In this document: one piece after another, positions 15,879-22,293 of the stretch
Layout: every line of letters starts with the position of its first letter
Numbering within the stretch: position 1 is the stretch's first letter
From: a virus
Length of the DNA stretch: 37,526 bases
Strand: one strand, 5' to 3'
IMG/VR virus record: IMGVR_UViG_3300045286_000091
Span: 1 to 37,526 of that record
Notes under the pieces: model-generated
Told to the model about the DNA's origin: nothing
What the model saw: only the letters and a program-made list of their open reading frames with translations
The model's database searches: none
Program-made: the position numbers and the translations under genes

Positions 15879-16070
15879 TCAGCTCGTGGTCACGCCGGCG
15901 GATCCCATGCCGGCGGCGGTCATCTTCGCGAGCTTCGCGTCGACTGCGGTCTCGGTCTTTTTCTTCTTCTTGACGTCGACCTTCGAGACGGCCTCGGGCG
16001 CGACTCCGGTCGCGGCCTGGTCGTAACGCGAGCCCGTGTAGCTGGCAGCGGAGGCACTAGGTGCGCCCAT
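15879..16070 (-). CDS. Small Ala/Lys-rich protein, unknown
   Basis: A 63-residue low-complexity protein (Ala, Gly, Ser and a run of lysines, DVKKKKKTE). The ATG at 16070 has GGAGG upstream and overlaps the end of the large terminase gene by 14 bases. It may be a small head-associated or DNA-binding protein, judged only by charge and position. No family is recognised. Confidence 0.55.
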   Translation of the reverse strand: MGAPSASAASYTGSRYDQAATGVAPEAVSKVDVKKKKKTETAVDAKLAKMTAAGMGSAGVTTS

Positions 16071-17571
16071 GGTCTCTCTCCTCCCTCGGGTCGTAGTCGT
16101 AATGGCGGGGCTTGGGGACGTCCTCGAGCAGGGTCGATCCGATCGGGTACGTGAACGTGAGTGCGAGCGCGTCCGCGCGATCCGGGCTCTCCTCGCCGCG
16201 CTCCTTCATGTCCTCTTTCGATTCGAGGTAGATCCGCTCGACGGCGTCGTAGTCGTATTCGCGGGCCTCGAGCTGCTTCGCGAGGACGTCGTCGTCGGGG
16301 ATCGCGCCCCCGCCGCGGAGCCACTCGCGCACCGCGACCCACATCTCGGCGTCCTTGCGCTTGAACGCAGGAGCGCAGTTCGTGGAGCCGAAATGGACCT
16401 CGATGGGGTCGTACTCGAGCTGTGCCAGGCGGTCGATGACGCCGGCGCCGATGCCCGTCGCGTCGATAAACATCGCCGAGACCCGCAAGCCTCGGCTCTC
16501 GAGGTCCTGCCGGAACTCGATGATCCGGGAGGCGAGCTGCATGGTGTTCAGGCCGCGGTAGTACTTCCAGGGGATCGAGCGGGCATCGCGCCCCTTCCGG
16601 CAGGCGATGACGCTCTCGTCGTCCCCGTAGCGCGCGACGTCGACGCCGATGACGATCGGGTCGGAGATGAGGCAGCGGGGCGGGACGGTGCGACCGGCGG
16701 CGACCAGATCGGACGGGATCAGCTGCCGGCTCGAGGCCATCGGGAACAGCCCCCGGACCTTGACCCGGACGAAGTCGGAGTCGACGCCGTGATCCTGGAT
16801 CCACTCCTGGTGCAGCCGCTTGTTGGGGAGGCGACAGTCGCGGGCGTCGATCTGGCGGGTGTTCCAGCGATGCCGGCGGGCGCCGAATAGCGCGTGGAAC
16901 CTACCGGAGTTCCGGGTCGGGTTTCCGAGCGCGACGAAGATGGGCTCTCCGTCCGTCAGGCCCCCTTCGGCGGTGTCCCAGATGACGTCGGGGATGCCGG
17001 AGCTCTCGTCGAAGATGTAGAACGGGGTCGAGCTCGCGGCGTGCAGGCCGGCGAAGGCCTCCGGGCGGTTCTCGCGCCAGGTGACGCAGTCGGCGCGCCA
17101 GGTCGCCGGGTGGTCCTTGTGGCGGATCCACAGGTCCCCGGTCGAGGCCTCGAACCAGTGCCCGACGATGCAGAGCTCCTTCCACTTCACGATCGCGGCC
17201 ATGGTCTTGCCGCGGAGCTGCTCGCCGGTGTTGGCGGTGATCATCCCGATGGACCGAGGACGCGTCGACAGGATGAAGAGCACGAGCCAGGCCGACAGGG
17301 CGCTCTTGCCGATGCCGTGGCCCGACGCGACGGCCATGAGGATCGGGTCGACCGGGTCGACGTGGTTGAACTTCCGCTCCCGGATCGCGCGCCCCAGGTC
17401 CTCGAAGAACTGCAGCTGCCACCGGTCGGGGCTCTGGCCCTCGAGGGGCCCGTGGCCCCACCGGAAGGCGTACTGGAGCCACTTCTCGGGCTCCAGGGCG
17501 AGCTTCCCCATGTCGTCGCCGAGGCGGGCGTCGAGGGGATCGGTCAGGGCGCTAGGACCCGAGACCGGCAC
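16057..17571 (-). CDS. terL: Terminase large subunit
   Basis: A 504-residue DNA-packaging motor. The ATPase has a Walker A (GHGIGKS, residues 84-90) and a Walker B (FYIFDE, 184-189). The nuclease has GVDVARYGDDES with Asp311, FIDATGIGAG with Asp370, and SPDRADALALTF with Asp464/467. The TerL type is that of BPP-1/BcepC6B-like podoviruses. I place the start at a GTG (17571), with AGGA three to six bases upstream and a 20-base overlap with the small subunit; an ATG at 17511 is the alternative. The longer reading to 17739 lies inside the small subunit gene and has a shifted-frame composition. It works with the small subunit and portal. Confidence 0.95.
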   Translation of the reverse strand: MPVSGPSALTDPLDARLGDDMGKLALEPEKWLQYAFRWGHGPLEGQSPDRWQLQFFEDLGRAIRERKFNHVDPVDPILMAVASGHGIGKSALSAWLVLFILSTRPRSIGMITANTGEQLRGKTMAAIVKWKELCIVGHWFEASTGDLWIRHKDHPATWRADCVTWRENRPEAFAGLHAASSTPFYIFDESSGIPDVIWDTAEGGLTDGEPIFVALGNPTRNSGRFHALFGARRHRWNTRQIDARDCRLPNKRLHQEWIQDHGVDSDFVRVKVRGLFPMASSRQLIPSDLVAAGRTVPPRCLISDPIVIGVDVARYGDDESVIACRKGRDARSIPWKYYRGLNTMQLASRIIEFRQDLESRGLRVSAMFIDATGIGAGVIDRLAQLEYDPIEVHFGSTNCAPAFKRKDAEMWVAVREWLRGGGAIPDDDVLAKQLEAREYDYDAVERIYLESKEDMKERGEESPDRADALALTFTYPIGSTLLEDVPKPRHYDYDPREERDHGRT

Positions 17572-18115
17572 GTTTCCTGGCCTCCACGATGCGGGCTTCG
17601 AGGTCCTTGTCGACGGAGTGCTCGACGCGATCGACGAAGAGGGCGAGGTGCTTCCCGAGCCAGGCGAGGGCGTCGGTCTTCGACCAGAGGCGAATCTTCG
17701 AGGTTCTGATCTCGACGTCTTGGACCTCCTCGCCTTCACCCTGGCCCTTGCGGGACGTGACCACCTCGAGGCTCTGAAGGCCGGCGGCGGTGGCGTCGTC
17801 GAGCTCCTGGATGGGCTTCAGCTGGCCGTCCGAGGTGAAGAGGCGGCGGGGATCGAAGAAGGCGATGCGCGCGAGCTCCTCGAGCACCGCGCGCTGCGTC
17901 ACGCCGGCTTCCTTCGACCGCTGCTCGATCTGGGCGAGGATCCGCTCGCGGACGGCGGGCTTCTTGAGGAGCTCCGCGGCGGTGCGATCGGCGCGGGTTT
18001 TCGAGTAGCCGGCGCGCCGGGCGGCGGCGGCGCCGTTTAGGTCGATGGGATACTCGTCGCAGAACCGATGCTCTTTCGGCGTGAGCTTCGGCAGAAGCAT
18101 CGGCTGGCCGTGCAT
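17552..18115 (-). CDS. terS: Terminase small subunit
   Basis: A 187-residue protein of the Terminase_2 type: LTPKEHRFCDEYPIDLNGAAAARRAGYS (residues about 11-38) is the standard DNA-binding helix-turn-helix start, followed by A-x-x-LLKKPAVRERI and the FFDPRRLFTSDGQLKPIQELDD segment. It recognises phage DNA and starts packaging with TerL, whose gene it overlaps by 20 bases. The start at 18115 (MHGQPM) is preferred over in-frame positions further upstream, which would read through a GC hairpin. A GGAAGGG lies upstream. It is the first gene of the structural operon, about 120 bases after the promoter at 18240-18267. Confidence 0.92.
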   Translation of the reverse strand: MHGQPMLLPKLTPKEHRFCDEYPIDLNGAAAARRAGYSKTRADRTAAELLKKPAVRERILAQIEQRSKEAGVTQRAVLEELARIAFFDPRRLFTSDGQLKPIQELDDATAAGLQSLEVVTSRKGQGEGEEVQDVEIRTSKIRLWSKTDALAWLGKHLALFVDRVEHSVDKDLEARIVEARKRAGLGS

Positions 18116-18174
18116 GGTCAGCCCTTCCGGCCGCCTTTTCCCTTGCACTTTTTCGCCACGTCGACCTCCATTCG

Positions 18175-18215
18175 GGGGCCCCGAGGTGGGGGGGTGAACC
18201 GCCCCTCGAGGCCCC
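18175..18215 (-). promoter_or_regulatory. Leader inverted repeat upstream of terS
   Basis: Arms GGGGCCCCGAGG (18175-18186) and CCTCGAGGCCCC (18204-18215) pair over 12 positions with one mismatch. The repeat lies in the transcribed leader between promoter and terS. It could be an attenuator or part of the packaging recognition site, which is often near terS; the sequence does not decide. Confidence 0.35.
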
Positions 18216-18239
18216 AAGAGACTCCAAGCGACTGAGAAC

Positions 18240-18267
18240 AGGATAGATCCAATTTTTTGGAGGTCAA
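18240..18267 (-). promoter_or_regulatory. Sigma-70-like promoter for the terminase/structural operon
   Basis: On the minus strand, -35 TTGACC (18267-18262) is followed by a 16-base spacer with an A-tract and -10 TATCCT (18245-18240). Transcription would start near 18233 and run into terS. It lies downstream of a hairpin terminator and in locally AT-rich sequence. Function not tested. Confidence 0.5.
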
Positions 18268-18438
18268 GCGGAAAATAGAATGGGCCGACAGGCTAAATAT
18301 TCAGGTGGGTTGTCAAGACAGCAATATCTGGATTACGTGCCCCGAAACGGTTCCTTCGGAGCTCGCTTCGGAGGTCTTCGGGGGTGGGACACCCACAGCG
18401 TGCCGCTGAGGGTGCTTAGGTTAAGGTTCTGTAAGATT

Positions 18439-18463
18439 GGGGGGCCGCTGGGAACGGCCCCCC
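18439..18463 (-). terminator. Hairpin terminator of the early operon
   Basis: A perfect 9-bp stem, GGGGGGCCG (18439-18447) with CGGCCCCCC (18455-18463), and a 7-base loop. On the minus strand it follows the last early gene and precedes AATCTTACAG, a weak T-containing tail. Its place between the early operon and the terminase promoter supports termination. Confidence 0.6.
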
Positions 18464-18558
18464 TGGTTGGCCCGGGGACTGCCTCGAGGCCATAGGGCGA
18501 CGCTACACGGGGTACGGGGAGGGACGTCGCCCGAGGCCACGTTTTCCCACGGGCAGTG

Positions 18559-18642
18559 TCATTTCACCGGCTTGTACTTCCAGGCGATGTATCCGGCGGC
18601 GGCGAGGATGACGATCGCGACGGCCCATCCGAGGTACTGCAT
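18559..18642 (-). CDS. 27-residue single-pass membrane peptide
   Basis: Starts MQYLGWAVAI with one hydrophobic helix (residues about 4-20) and ends with a basic YIAWKYKPVK tail. The ATG at 18642 has an ideal AAAGGAGG ribosome site four bases away. It lies wholly in another frame over the 3' end of the 109-residue gene at 18564-18893, whose last 25 residues (Ser/Pro-rich) look like the out-of-frame reading. It could be a small lysis regulator or a host-membrane effector. The coding call rests on the ribosome site and the clean helix. Confidence 0.6.
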   Translation of the reverse strand: MQYLGWAVAIVILAAAGYIAWKYKPVK

Positions 18643-18893
18643 GCGTCCTCCTTTGCGTCGGGATCCACAGGTCCCGGGATTAGGATAACGTCTTCTTCGT
18701 CGATTCGATCCAAAACCTCCTCGAACTCGTGCTCGCGGAAACATGGGTTCATCCGGTCCCTCGCCTCGTTGGCGCCTCGCATGATGAGAGCGATCGCGAG
18801 GTACTGGAGGTGTTGGTCGATGTCCGTGAGAATCCGCAACAGAGGCTGAAGATCGACTTGGTTTCCGTCCCATCGGGCGAAGTTCTGGCTCAT
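18564..18893 (-). CDS. Unknown early protein
   Basis: A 109-residue protein starting MSQNFARWDGNQ at the ATG at 18893 (TGATG overlap with the methyltransferase). Its ribosome site is part of a 25-bp repeat also found in front of the methyltransferase gene. Residues 1-80 form plausible helices (LQPLLRILTDIDQHLQYLAIALI, then HEFEEVLDRIDEEDVILIP). The last 25 residues are Ser/Pro/Asp low complexity because they overlap the membrane-peptide gene in another frame. No family recognised. Confidence 0.6.
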   Translation of the reverse strand: MSQNFARWDGNQVDLQPLLRILTDIDQHLQYLAIALIMRGANEARDRMNPCFREHEFEEVLDRIDEEDVILIPGPVDPDAKEDACSTSDGPSRSSSSPPPDTSPGSTSR

Positions 18894-18915
18894 CACCGCT
18901 CCCCCTTCTCCGCGT
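18891..18915. repeat. 25-bp direct repeat at gene junction, copy 1
   Basis: Identical to 19406-19430. It covers the last codons of the methyltransferase gene (ending Glu-Lys-Gly-Glu-Arg-stop), the ribosome site and the GTG/ATG start of the next gene. Confidence 0.9.
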
Positions 18916-19408
18916 CTCCGATCCGCATTACCGGCCCGCGCGAGGCATTCGTCATCGCACCGGTACCTGGAAACAGGTCGTCCAGCGTGTCACCATGTTT
19001 CCAGCCCAGAACATCCAGCACCCACCGGCAGAAAGACTCCGGTTTGGCACCGCAGAGCCCTTTCTTCAACGTGACGTTAGCCGAGTGCCAATCTCGCACA
19101 GTTGCCTCATATCGACTACGCTTACGGCCACCGTAGAAGATCACGGGTTCCCAGGCGTAGGCCGGATTGACGTTTGGCTTGAACACCGCAAATGGTTTGA
19201 CCCACGCACCAACCCGGGCGGTTTCAGGGCACGCCAGGTAGATCCACCGCAAGTCTTTAGAGTTACAGCTGAGCGCCCAGCCATCGGGATATTCGCGAAC
19301 GAGTCGACTCACCAGCTCCAAGTGCGCTTCTTTCGAGTCGAACGTGGGATCTCCGTAGTGGAATTTAGCTGAGCCTAAATAAGGTGGATCAGCATAGGCG
19401 AATTGCAT
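18893..19408 (-). CDS. Beta-class DNA methyltransferase (N6-adenine or N4-cytosine)
   Basis: A 171-residue enzyme with the catalytic DPPY at residues 7-10 near the N-terminus. The SAM-binding FPGTG (146-150) is near the C-terminus, preceded by an AKPESFCRWVLDVLG helix. The order catalytic motif, target region, SAM motif is that of beta-class amino-methyltransferases. No restriction enzyme lies nearby, so it is an orphan that may protect phage DNA from host restriction or mark it. The ATG at 19408 overlaps the upstream stop as ATGA. The gene is visibly less GC-rich than its neighbours, which suggests later acquisition. At 171 residues it is short but holds both key motifs. Confidence 0.85.
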   Translation of the reverse strand: MQFAYADPPYLGSAKFHYGDPTFDSKEAHLELVSRLVREYPDGWALSCNSKDLRWIYLACPETARVGAWVKPFAVFKPNVNPAYAWEPVIFYGGRKRSRYEATVRDWHSANVTLKKGLCGAKPESFCRWVLDVLGWKHGDTLDDLFPGTGAMTNASRGPVMRIGDAEKGER

Positions 19409-19430
19409 CACCGCTCCCCCTTCTCCGCGT
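19406..19430. repeat. 25-bp direct repeat at gene junction, copy 2
   Basis: Identical to 18891-18915. It covers the end of the Cys-rich gene (again Glu-Lys-Gly-Glu-Arg-stop), the ribosome site and the methyltransferase start. The two copies bracket the methyltransferase gene exactly. Confidence 0.9.
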
Positions 19431-19710
19431 TGCAGCCGCATCGACACCCGACTCGCGGGGCGGCGAGGCAGCTGGGAGCATGACGTATCGGCCTCTCGTA
19501 CTTGGGCGTGCGTTTGATGCACACTTGGCATTCCCACGTCTCGTCGCCGCCGTCCCTCATGCAGATGTCACCGAGCGCCCCGTGCAGCTTCTCGGCCTCG
19601 GCGGTCAGGCGGTCGAACTCAGCCAGGATGCGATCGCGTTCGTTAAGAGCACCCATGCCTGCGCCATGTTGTACAACGTCAAGGGCAAGGGTTAGATCGT
19701 CGCGTGTCAC
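19408..19710 (-). CDS. Cys-rich small protein, possible zinc binding
   Basis: A 100-residue protein starting at a GTG (19710) that overlaps the upstream stop as GTGA. The N-terminal half is a helical, charged segment (LNERDRILAEFDRLTAEAEKLHGAL). The C-terminal half has CQVC, then a CLAAPRVGCRCGC cluster, with one His between, consistent with one or two metal sites. It ends GCNAEKGER, like the methyltransferase downstream, because both ends lie in the same 25-bp repeat. Function unknown; a recruitment or nucleic-acid binding role is possible. Confidence 0.65.
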   Translation of the reverse strand: MTRDDLTLALDVVQHGAGMGALNERDRILAEFDRLTAEAEKLHGALGDICMRDGGDETWECQVCIKRTPKYERPIRHAPSCLAAPRVGCRCGCNAEKGER

Positions 19711-20069
19711 TTCCCACCCCCGACATTCGGCCTCAGCGCCGCGACGACGCGACACCAGCATTCCTTTTCGTCTTCGCTGATCCACAAGTGCTCGCGCTCC
19801 GTTGGAATGGGCGTCAGCAGGAATCGAGCGCGATACGCCGCCTTCGCTGCCTCCTCTACGCTGGCGAACTTGGGCAGCTTGTCGAGCCGCGCCCGCAGTT
19901 CGTCGCGCTCGGTCTCGGCCGCATCCCGCGCATCCGCGATGGCGTGAACGTCCTTCGCGCTGGCGAAAAACGTATCGTTGACGCGCCCGCGAAACATCGT
20001 GGCCTCGAAGTACGACTGCAGCTCCTTCTCGGCCGCTTCGAGGCGCTTCCGGAGTTCCGATGGTTTCAT
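19707..20069 (-). CDS. Coiled-coil protein, unknown
   Basis: A 120-residue protein. Residues 1-25 and 45-75 are charged helices likely to form coiled coils (SELRKRLEAAEKELQSYFEA; DARDAAETERDELRARLDKL). The C-terminal part has WCRVVAALRPNVGGGK. The ATG at 20069 has GAGGTGA upstream, 12 bases after the preceding stop. It is part of the early operon of small genes; no family recognised. Confidence 0.65.
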   Translation of the reverse strand: MKPSELRKRLEAAEKELQSYFEATMFRGRVNDTFFASAKDVHAIADARDAAETERDELRARLDKLPKFASVEEAAKAAYRARFLLTPIPTEREHLWISEDEKECWCRVVAALRPNVGGGK

Positions 20070-20081
20070 GGGTTCACCTCG

Positions 20082-20363
20082 TCAGTCCCTCACGAACTCG
20101 TCGAGCCTCCGCTCCAGCGTCTTCGAGTCCTGGAGCTTCGCCGGCGCCCTCGACTTGAAGTAGTCCTTCTGCGCGTCGCGCACGCCTCGCACGAGCGAGC
20201 GCAGCTGCACGTACTCCTCGAGGAGCAGCGCGGCCTCGAGGATCAGGTCGCGCTGCTCGTGGGTCAGGAGAGGTTCTTTCGTTCCGGGCCGGGTCCAGCT
20301 CTTTTCGAGCGTGGTCGAAACGGCCTCCCGGAGCTCGAACACGACCGCGATCGGATCCCTCAT
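20082..20363 (-). CDS. Helical early protein, unknown
   Basis: A 93-residue, nearly all-helical protein (IAVVFELREAVSTTLEK; LTHEQRDLILEAALLLEEYVQLRSLVRGVRDAQKDYF), ending DEFVRD. Its ATG overlaps the upstream stop as ATGA. No motif points to a function. Confidence 0.65.
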   Translation of the reverse strand: MRDPIAVVFELREAVSTTLEKSWTRPGTKEPLLTHEQRDLILEAALLLEEYVQLRSLVRGVRDAQKDYFKSRAPAKLQDSKTLERRLDEFVRD

Positions 20364-20650
20364 GGAGTGCCCTTCTTCTCTTCTTCGGCGGACACCATCC
20401 TGTACCCGAACGCCTCGGGACCCTTGTTCCCGAGGACGATCTCGTGCGTGATCGCGCTCTTGTACAAGTCCAATCCCATCTTCATCGCGAGGGTGGGATC
20501 GATGACGGTCACGAGCATCTCCTTTCCCATCTGAAGGCCCAAGACGATTCCGGGCCCCGCGAACCCCACGAGGACGTCCGACTCCTGCAGCCGGTACCCT
20601 TCGACCGAGAGCTTCTCGCCTAACTCACCCAGATTCAGTTTGTCGCTCAT
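20360..20650 (-). CDS. Tandem paralogue B, unknown
   Basis: A 96-residue protein starting MSDKLNLGELG at 20650, with GGAGG seven bases upstream and an ATGA overlap with the gene before it. The segment VLVGFAGPGIVLGLQMGKEMLVTVIDPTLAMKMGLDLYKSA aligns without difficulty to the neighbour at 20647-20916 (IVGMDDHGVVLAFKMQDGTVALKNMPSVIAIELALKILQCG): strand, G-[IV]-VL, strand, then a helix. Both end in acidic tails. They arose by duplication. No known family is recognised; the mixed alpha/beta size fits a small binding domain. Confidence 0.7.
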   Translation of the reverse strand: MSDKLNLGELGEKLSVEGYRLQESDVLVGFAGPGIVLGLQMGKEMLVTVIDPTLAMKMGLDLYKSAITHEIVLGNKGPEAFGYRMVSAEEEKKGTP

Positions 20651-20916
20651 GATTCTTCCTCCTCTGTGATTTCCTTGTAGCCCTGGAGCGTGAACCCTAG
20701 TTCCTTGAGGCCCTTCCCCTTGACCACCACATCGAACGTCAGCCCACACTGAAGGATCTTCAGCGCGAGTTCGATCGCGATTACCGAGGGCATGTTCTTC
20801 AGCGCGACGGTTCCGTCCTGCATCTTGAACGCCAGGACGACACCGTGGTCGTCCATCCCGACGATGGTGTGTTCCCCGATGGTGGAGTGATGCTGAAAGC
20901 TCTGGATCTCGCTCAT
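20647..20916 (-). CDS. Tandem paralogue A, unknown
   Basis: An 89-residue protein starting MSEIQSFQHHS at 20916, with an ATGA overlap with the Tad1-like gene. It is a paralogue of the next gene (20360-20650), sharing the G-x-V-L strand pair, a conserved helix and an acidic C-terminus (EITEEEES). It is co-transcribed with the Tad1-like gene and may share an early anti-host role, but this is context only. Confidence 0.7.
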   Translation of the reverse strand: MSEIQSFQHHSTIGEHTIVGMDDHGVVLAFKMQDGTVALKNMPSVIAIELALKILQCGLTFDVVVKGKGLKELGFTLQGYKEITEEEES

Positions 20917-21500
20917 CGCTCGTACTTCCCGAGGACGCCGCGGCTCGCCCGCTCGCGCGCTCTCAAGCGCAGGTAGTCCCGCGCCATGATCAGAGCCTCG
21001 AGCGCGTCGGCGTTCTGTCGGCACGCGTACTGCCCGGCCTGGAACCCCTCGAGGCGATCGATCAGGATCTCGAGGAGGACCGCCTCCGTGATCCCGGGTG
21101 TCGATCCGGGTTCGTTCCGGGGGCCCTTCTGGAAGACCGCCAGGGCCACCGTGTGGATCGAGACGCGCCCCTCCCTGCCGTCGACGCGGATGCGCGCCTC
21201 GTAGGCGTGCGCGGCGCCCCCGGGCCCGATCTCGTCGGACACGAGATCGATCGAGTCGTTCAGGCCGAACCCATCGTGATGGCCGACGAGGCGCCGGCAG
21301 GGCGCGACCCAGGGGATCAGCTCGATCTGACCGCCGGCCTGGAGCTTGGGCCCCGGGAGTTCGTTGCCGGTGAGCTGCGCGATCTCCTCGAGGGCTGCGC
21401 TCTTGAGCTTCTCGAGGATCGCGTCGTTGGCCTTCACGGCGTCGGGGTGAGCGGTGATCGTGGGATCCGTTTCGTTCTGGTTCTCGTTTTCGCCTGGCAT
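20913..21500 (-). CDS. Tad1/Acb2-family-like protein (candidate anti-defence signal sponge)
   Basis: A 195-residue protein. Residues 98-195 follow the pattern I recall for the Acb2/Tad1 phage family: a strand segment, VFQKGPRNEPG (122-132), ITEAVLLEILIDRLEGFQAG (137-156), C160, N163, then two helices ending RASRGVLG (184-191). Phe153, Asn163, Arg180 and Arg184 have the spacing (10, 17, 21) of ligand-binding residues Phe82, Asn92, Arg109 and Arg113 of Tad1, as I remember them. Tad1 and Acb2 sequester cyclic signals made by Thoeris and CBASS. The N-terminal 55 residues are acidic and less conserved. The ATG at 21500 has AGGAGA upstream. It lies in the early operon, apt for anti-defence. Ligand and activity are unproven. 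Confidence 0.7.
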   Translation of the reverse strand: MPGENENQNETDPTITAHPDAVKANDAILEKLKSAALEEIAQLTGNELPGPKLQAGGQIELIPWVAPCRRLVGHHDGFGLNDSIDLVSDEIGPGGAAHAYEARIRVDGREGRVSIHTVALAVFQKGPRNEPGSTPGITEAVLLEILIDRLEGFQAGQYACRQNADALEALIMARDYLRLRARERASRGVLGKYER

Positions 21501-21546
21501 GGAGTCTCCTGTGGTCGCGCGGGCTCGCGCGCCGAAAGATCGAACC

Positions 21547-22293
21547 CTACCTGTTTCCTCGGTTTTTCCGAGGTTTTCCCGTAGTAACCTCTACCTGGGA
21601 GCTGACTCGTGCACCCGCGCGCGCATGTCTCCCCCTTTCAGTTCTGTTCAGTTCAGTTGTCGGCGCGACTTTCGCCTGGGTCCCCTGACGCCTGTGGAAA
21701 TCTTCGACCTCCTTCTCTAAGTGATACTTCTCGTGGAACTTACCTACGATCACAGGATCGTTCACCAGCGAGATTTCCACAGCCGCAGCACGACGTAAAG
21801 GCGAAAGTAACTGCGGTGACGTGAAACCGACCTCGAGGCGGTACTTGCCCCTCACGAAGACGTATCCTGAGGCCTCGTTCCAGTCGATAAGTCCTTTTCC
21901 ATCAGGCTTTTTGAAGGATACGAGGGAGTGCCAGAGGGACCCCGAATACATTTCTATCCAGGGGCCTCTCGCTCTCACGAACTCATCGGGAGTTCTATCG
22001 AGGGGCCTCTCGAATTCATGCCAACAATTCAAACTACGAATGGCCGAAAGGTGACAAGCGACCTGTTGCCTATGGTCCCGTTCTCTTACCGCCTTGTAGC
22101 GGGCCTTCGACTCGTGGAGGTGCGGTACGAATCGGTGAGGGATCTGCCGAGGTCCGCACGCGAACACTCCCGAGACCCCACAGTGGGGGTTCGTGAACAA
22201 CCAGACGTAAAGCGCGAGCTGATGCAGGGACAGTTCATCGACGCAGGGGTCATCCCAAAGCGACGGCATGATCTTGTGGTATCGTGCCCTCAC
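21547..22293 (-). CDS. Replication-initiator-like protein (phage O / replisome-organiser type)
   Basis: A 248-residue protein starting at a GTG (22293) with GGAGG five bases upstream and a GTGA overlap. Residues 1-48 (RYHKIMPSLWDDPCVDELSLHQLALYVWLFTNPHCGVSGVFACGPRQI) are the winged-helix start typical of phage replisome organisers. A second aromatic-rich segment follows at 95-150. The C-terminus (from about 205) is basic and disordered, with Thr, Arg and Lys, fit for DNA. It is less GC-rich than its neighbours. Such proteins bind iterons in or near their own gene and load the host helicase. A 20-bp repeat pair lies inside this gene (21952-22012). No helicase-loading domain is clearly visible. 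Confidence 0.6.
   Translation of the reverse strand: MRARYHKIMPSLWDDPCVDELSLHQLALYVWLFTNPHCGVSGVFACGPRQIPHRFVPHLHESKARYKAVRERDHRQQVACHLSAIRSLNCWHEFERPLDRTPDEFVRARGPWIEMYSGSLWHSLVSFKKPDGKGLIDWNEASGYVFVRGKYRLEVGFTSPQLLSPLRRAAAVEISLVNDPVIVGKFHEKYHLEKEVEDFHRRQGTQAKVAPTTELNRTERGRHARAGARVSSQVEVTTGKPRKNRGNR
21952..22012. repeat. Two-copy iteron-like direct repeat inside the initiator gene
   Basis: A 20-base unit, TTCTATC-[C or G]-AGGGGCCTCTCG, occurs at 21952-21971 and 21993-22012, period 41, with one mismatch. As 41 is not a multiple of three, the copies are translated in different frames, so protein similarity cannot explain them. Origin iterons are one explanation. Confidence 0.75.

Larger units (their letters stand above)
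18116..18558. other. Intergenic control region before the packaging operon
   Basis: These 443 bases are the longest gene-free stretch in the window. From right to left they hold a hairpin terminator for the early operon (18439-18463), a sigma-70-like promoter for the terminase operon (18240-18267) and a leader inverted repeat (18175-18215). A TTGACA (18316-18311 on the minus strand) has no partner -10. The stretch 18241-18315 is AT-richer than its surroundings. I see no convincing gene; a 71-codon plus-strand reading from 18280 has no ribosome site. Confidence 0.6.

Noticed and set aside
11460-16026. Plus-strand open frames of 591 and 730 codons
   Set aside because: They lie fully opposite the capsid, scaffold and portal genes, which have clear families. 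Their own translations are Arg/Val/Asp-rich with no motif.
18311-18316. Perfect -35-like TTGACA on the minus strand
   Set aside because: No -10-like hexamer at 15-19 bases. The nearby TTGACC/TATCCT pair is the better promoter.
18280-18495. Plus-strand frame of 71 codons in the intergenic control region
   Set aside because: No ribosome site and it crosses the terminator hairpin; no neighbouring plus-strand genes.
21516-21531. CGCGCG-GGCT-CGCGCG hairpin between the initiator-like and Tad1-like genes
   Set aside because: A 6-bp CG alternation with no T-tract is expected by chance in GC-rich DNA; not listed as a terminator.
21640-21660. Short ACTGA-type repeats near the end of the initiator-like gene
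   Set aside because: Only five-base units over 20 bases, too short for iterons by themselves; the 20-bp pair at 21952-22012 is stronger.
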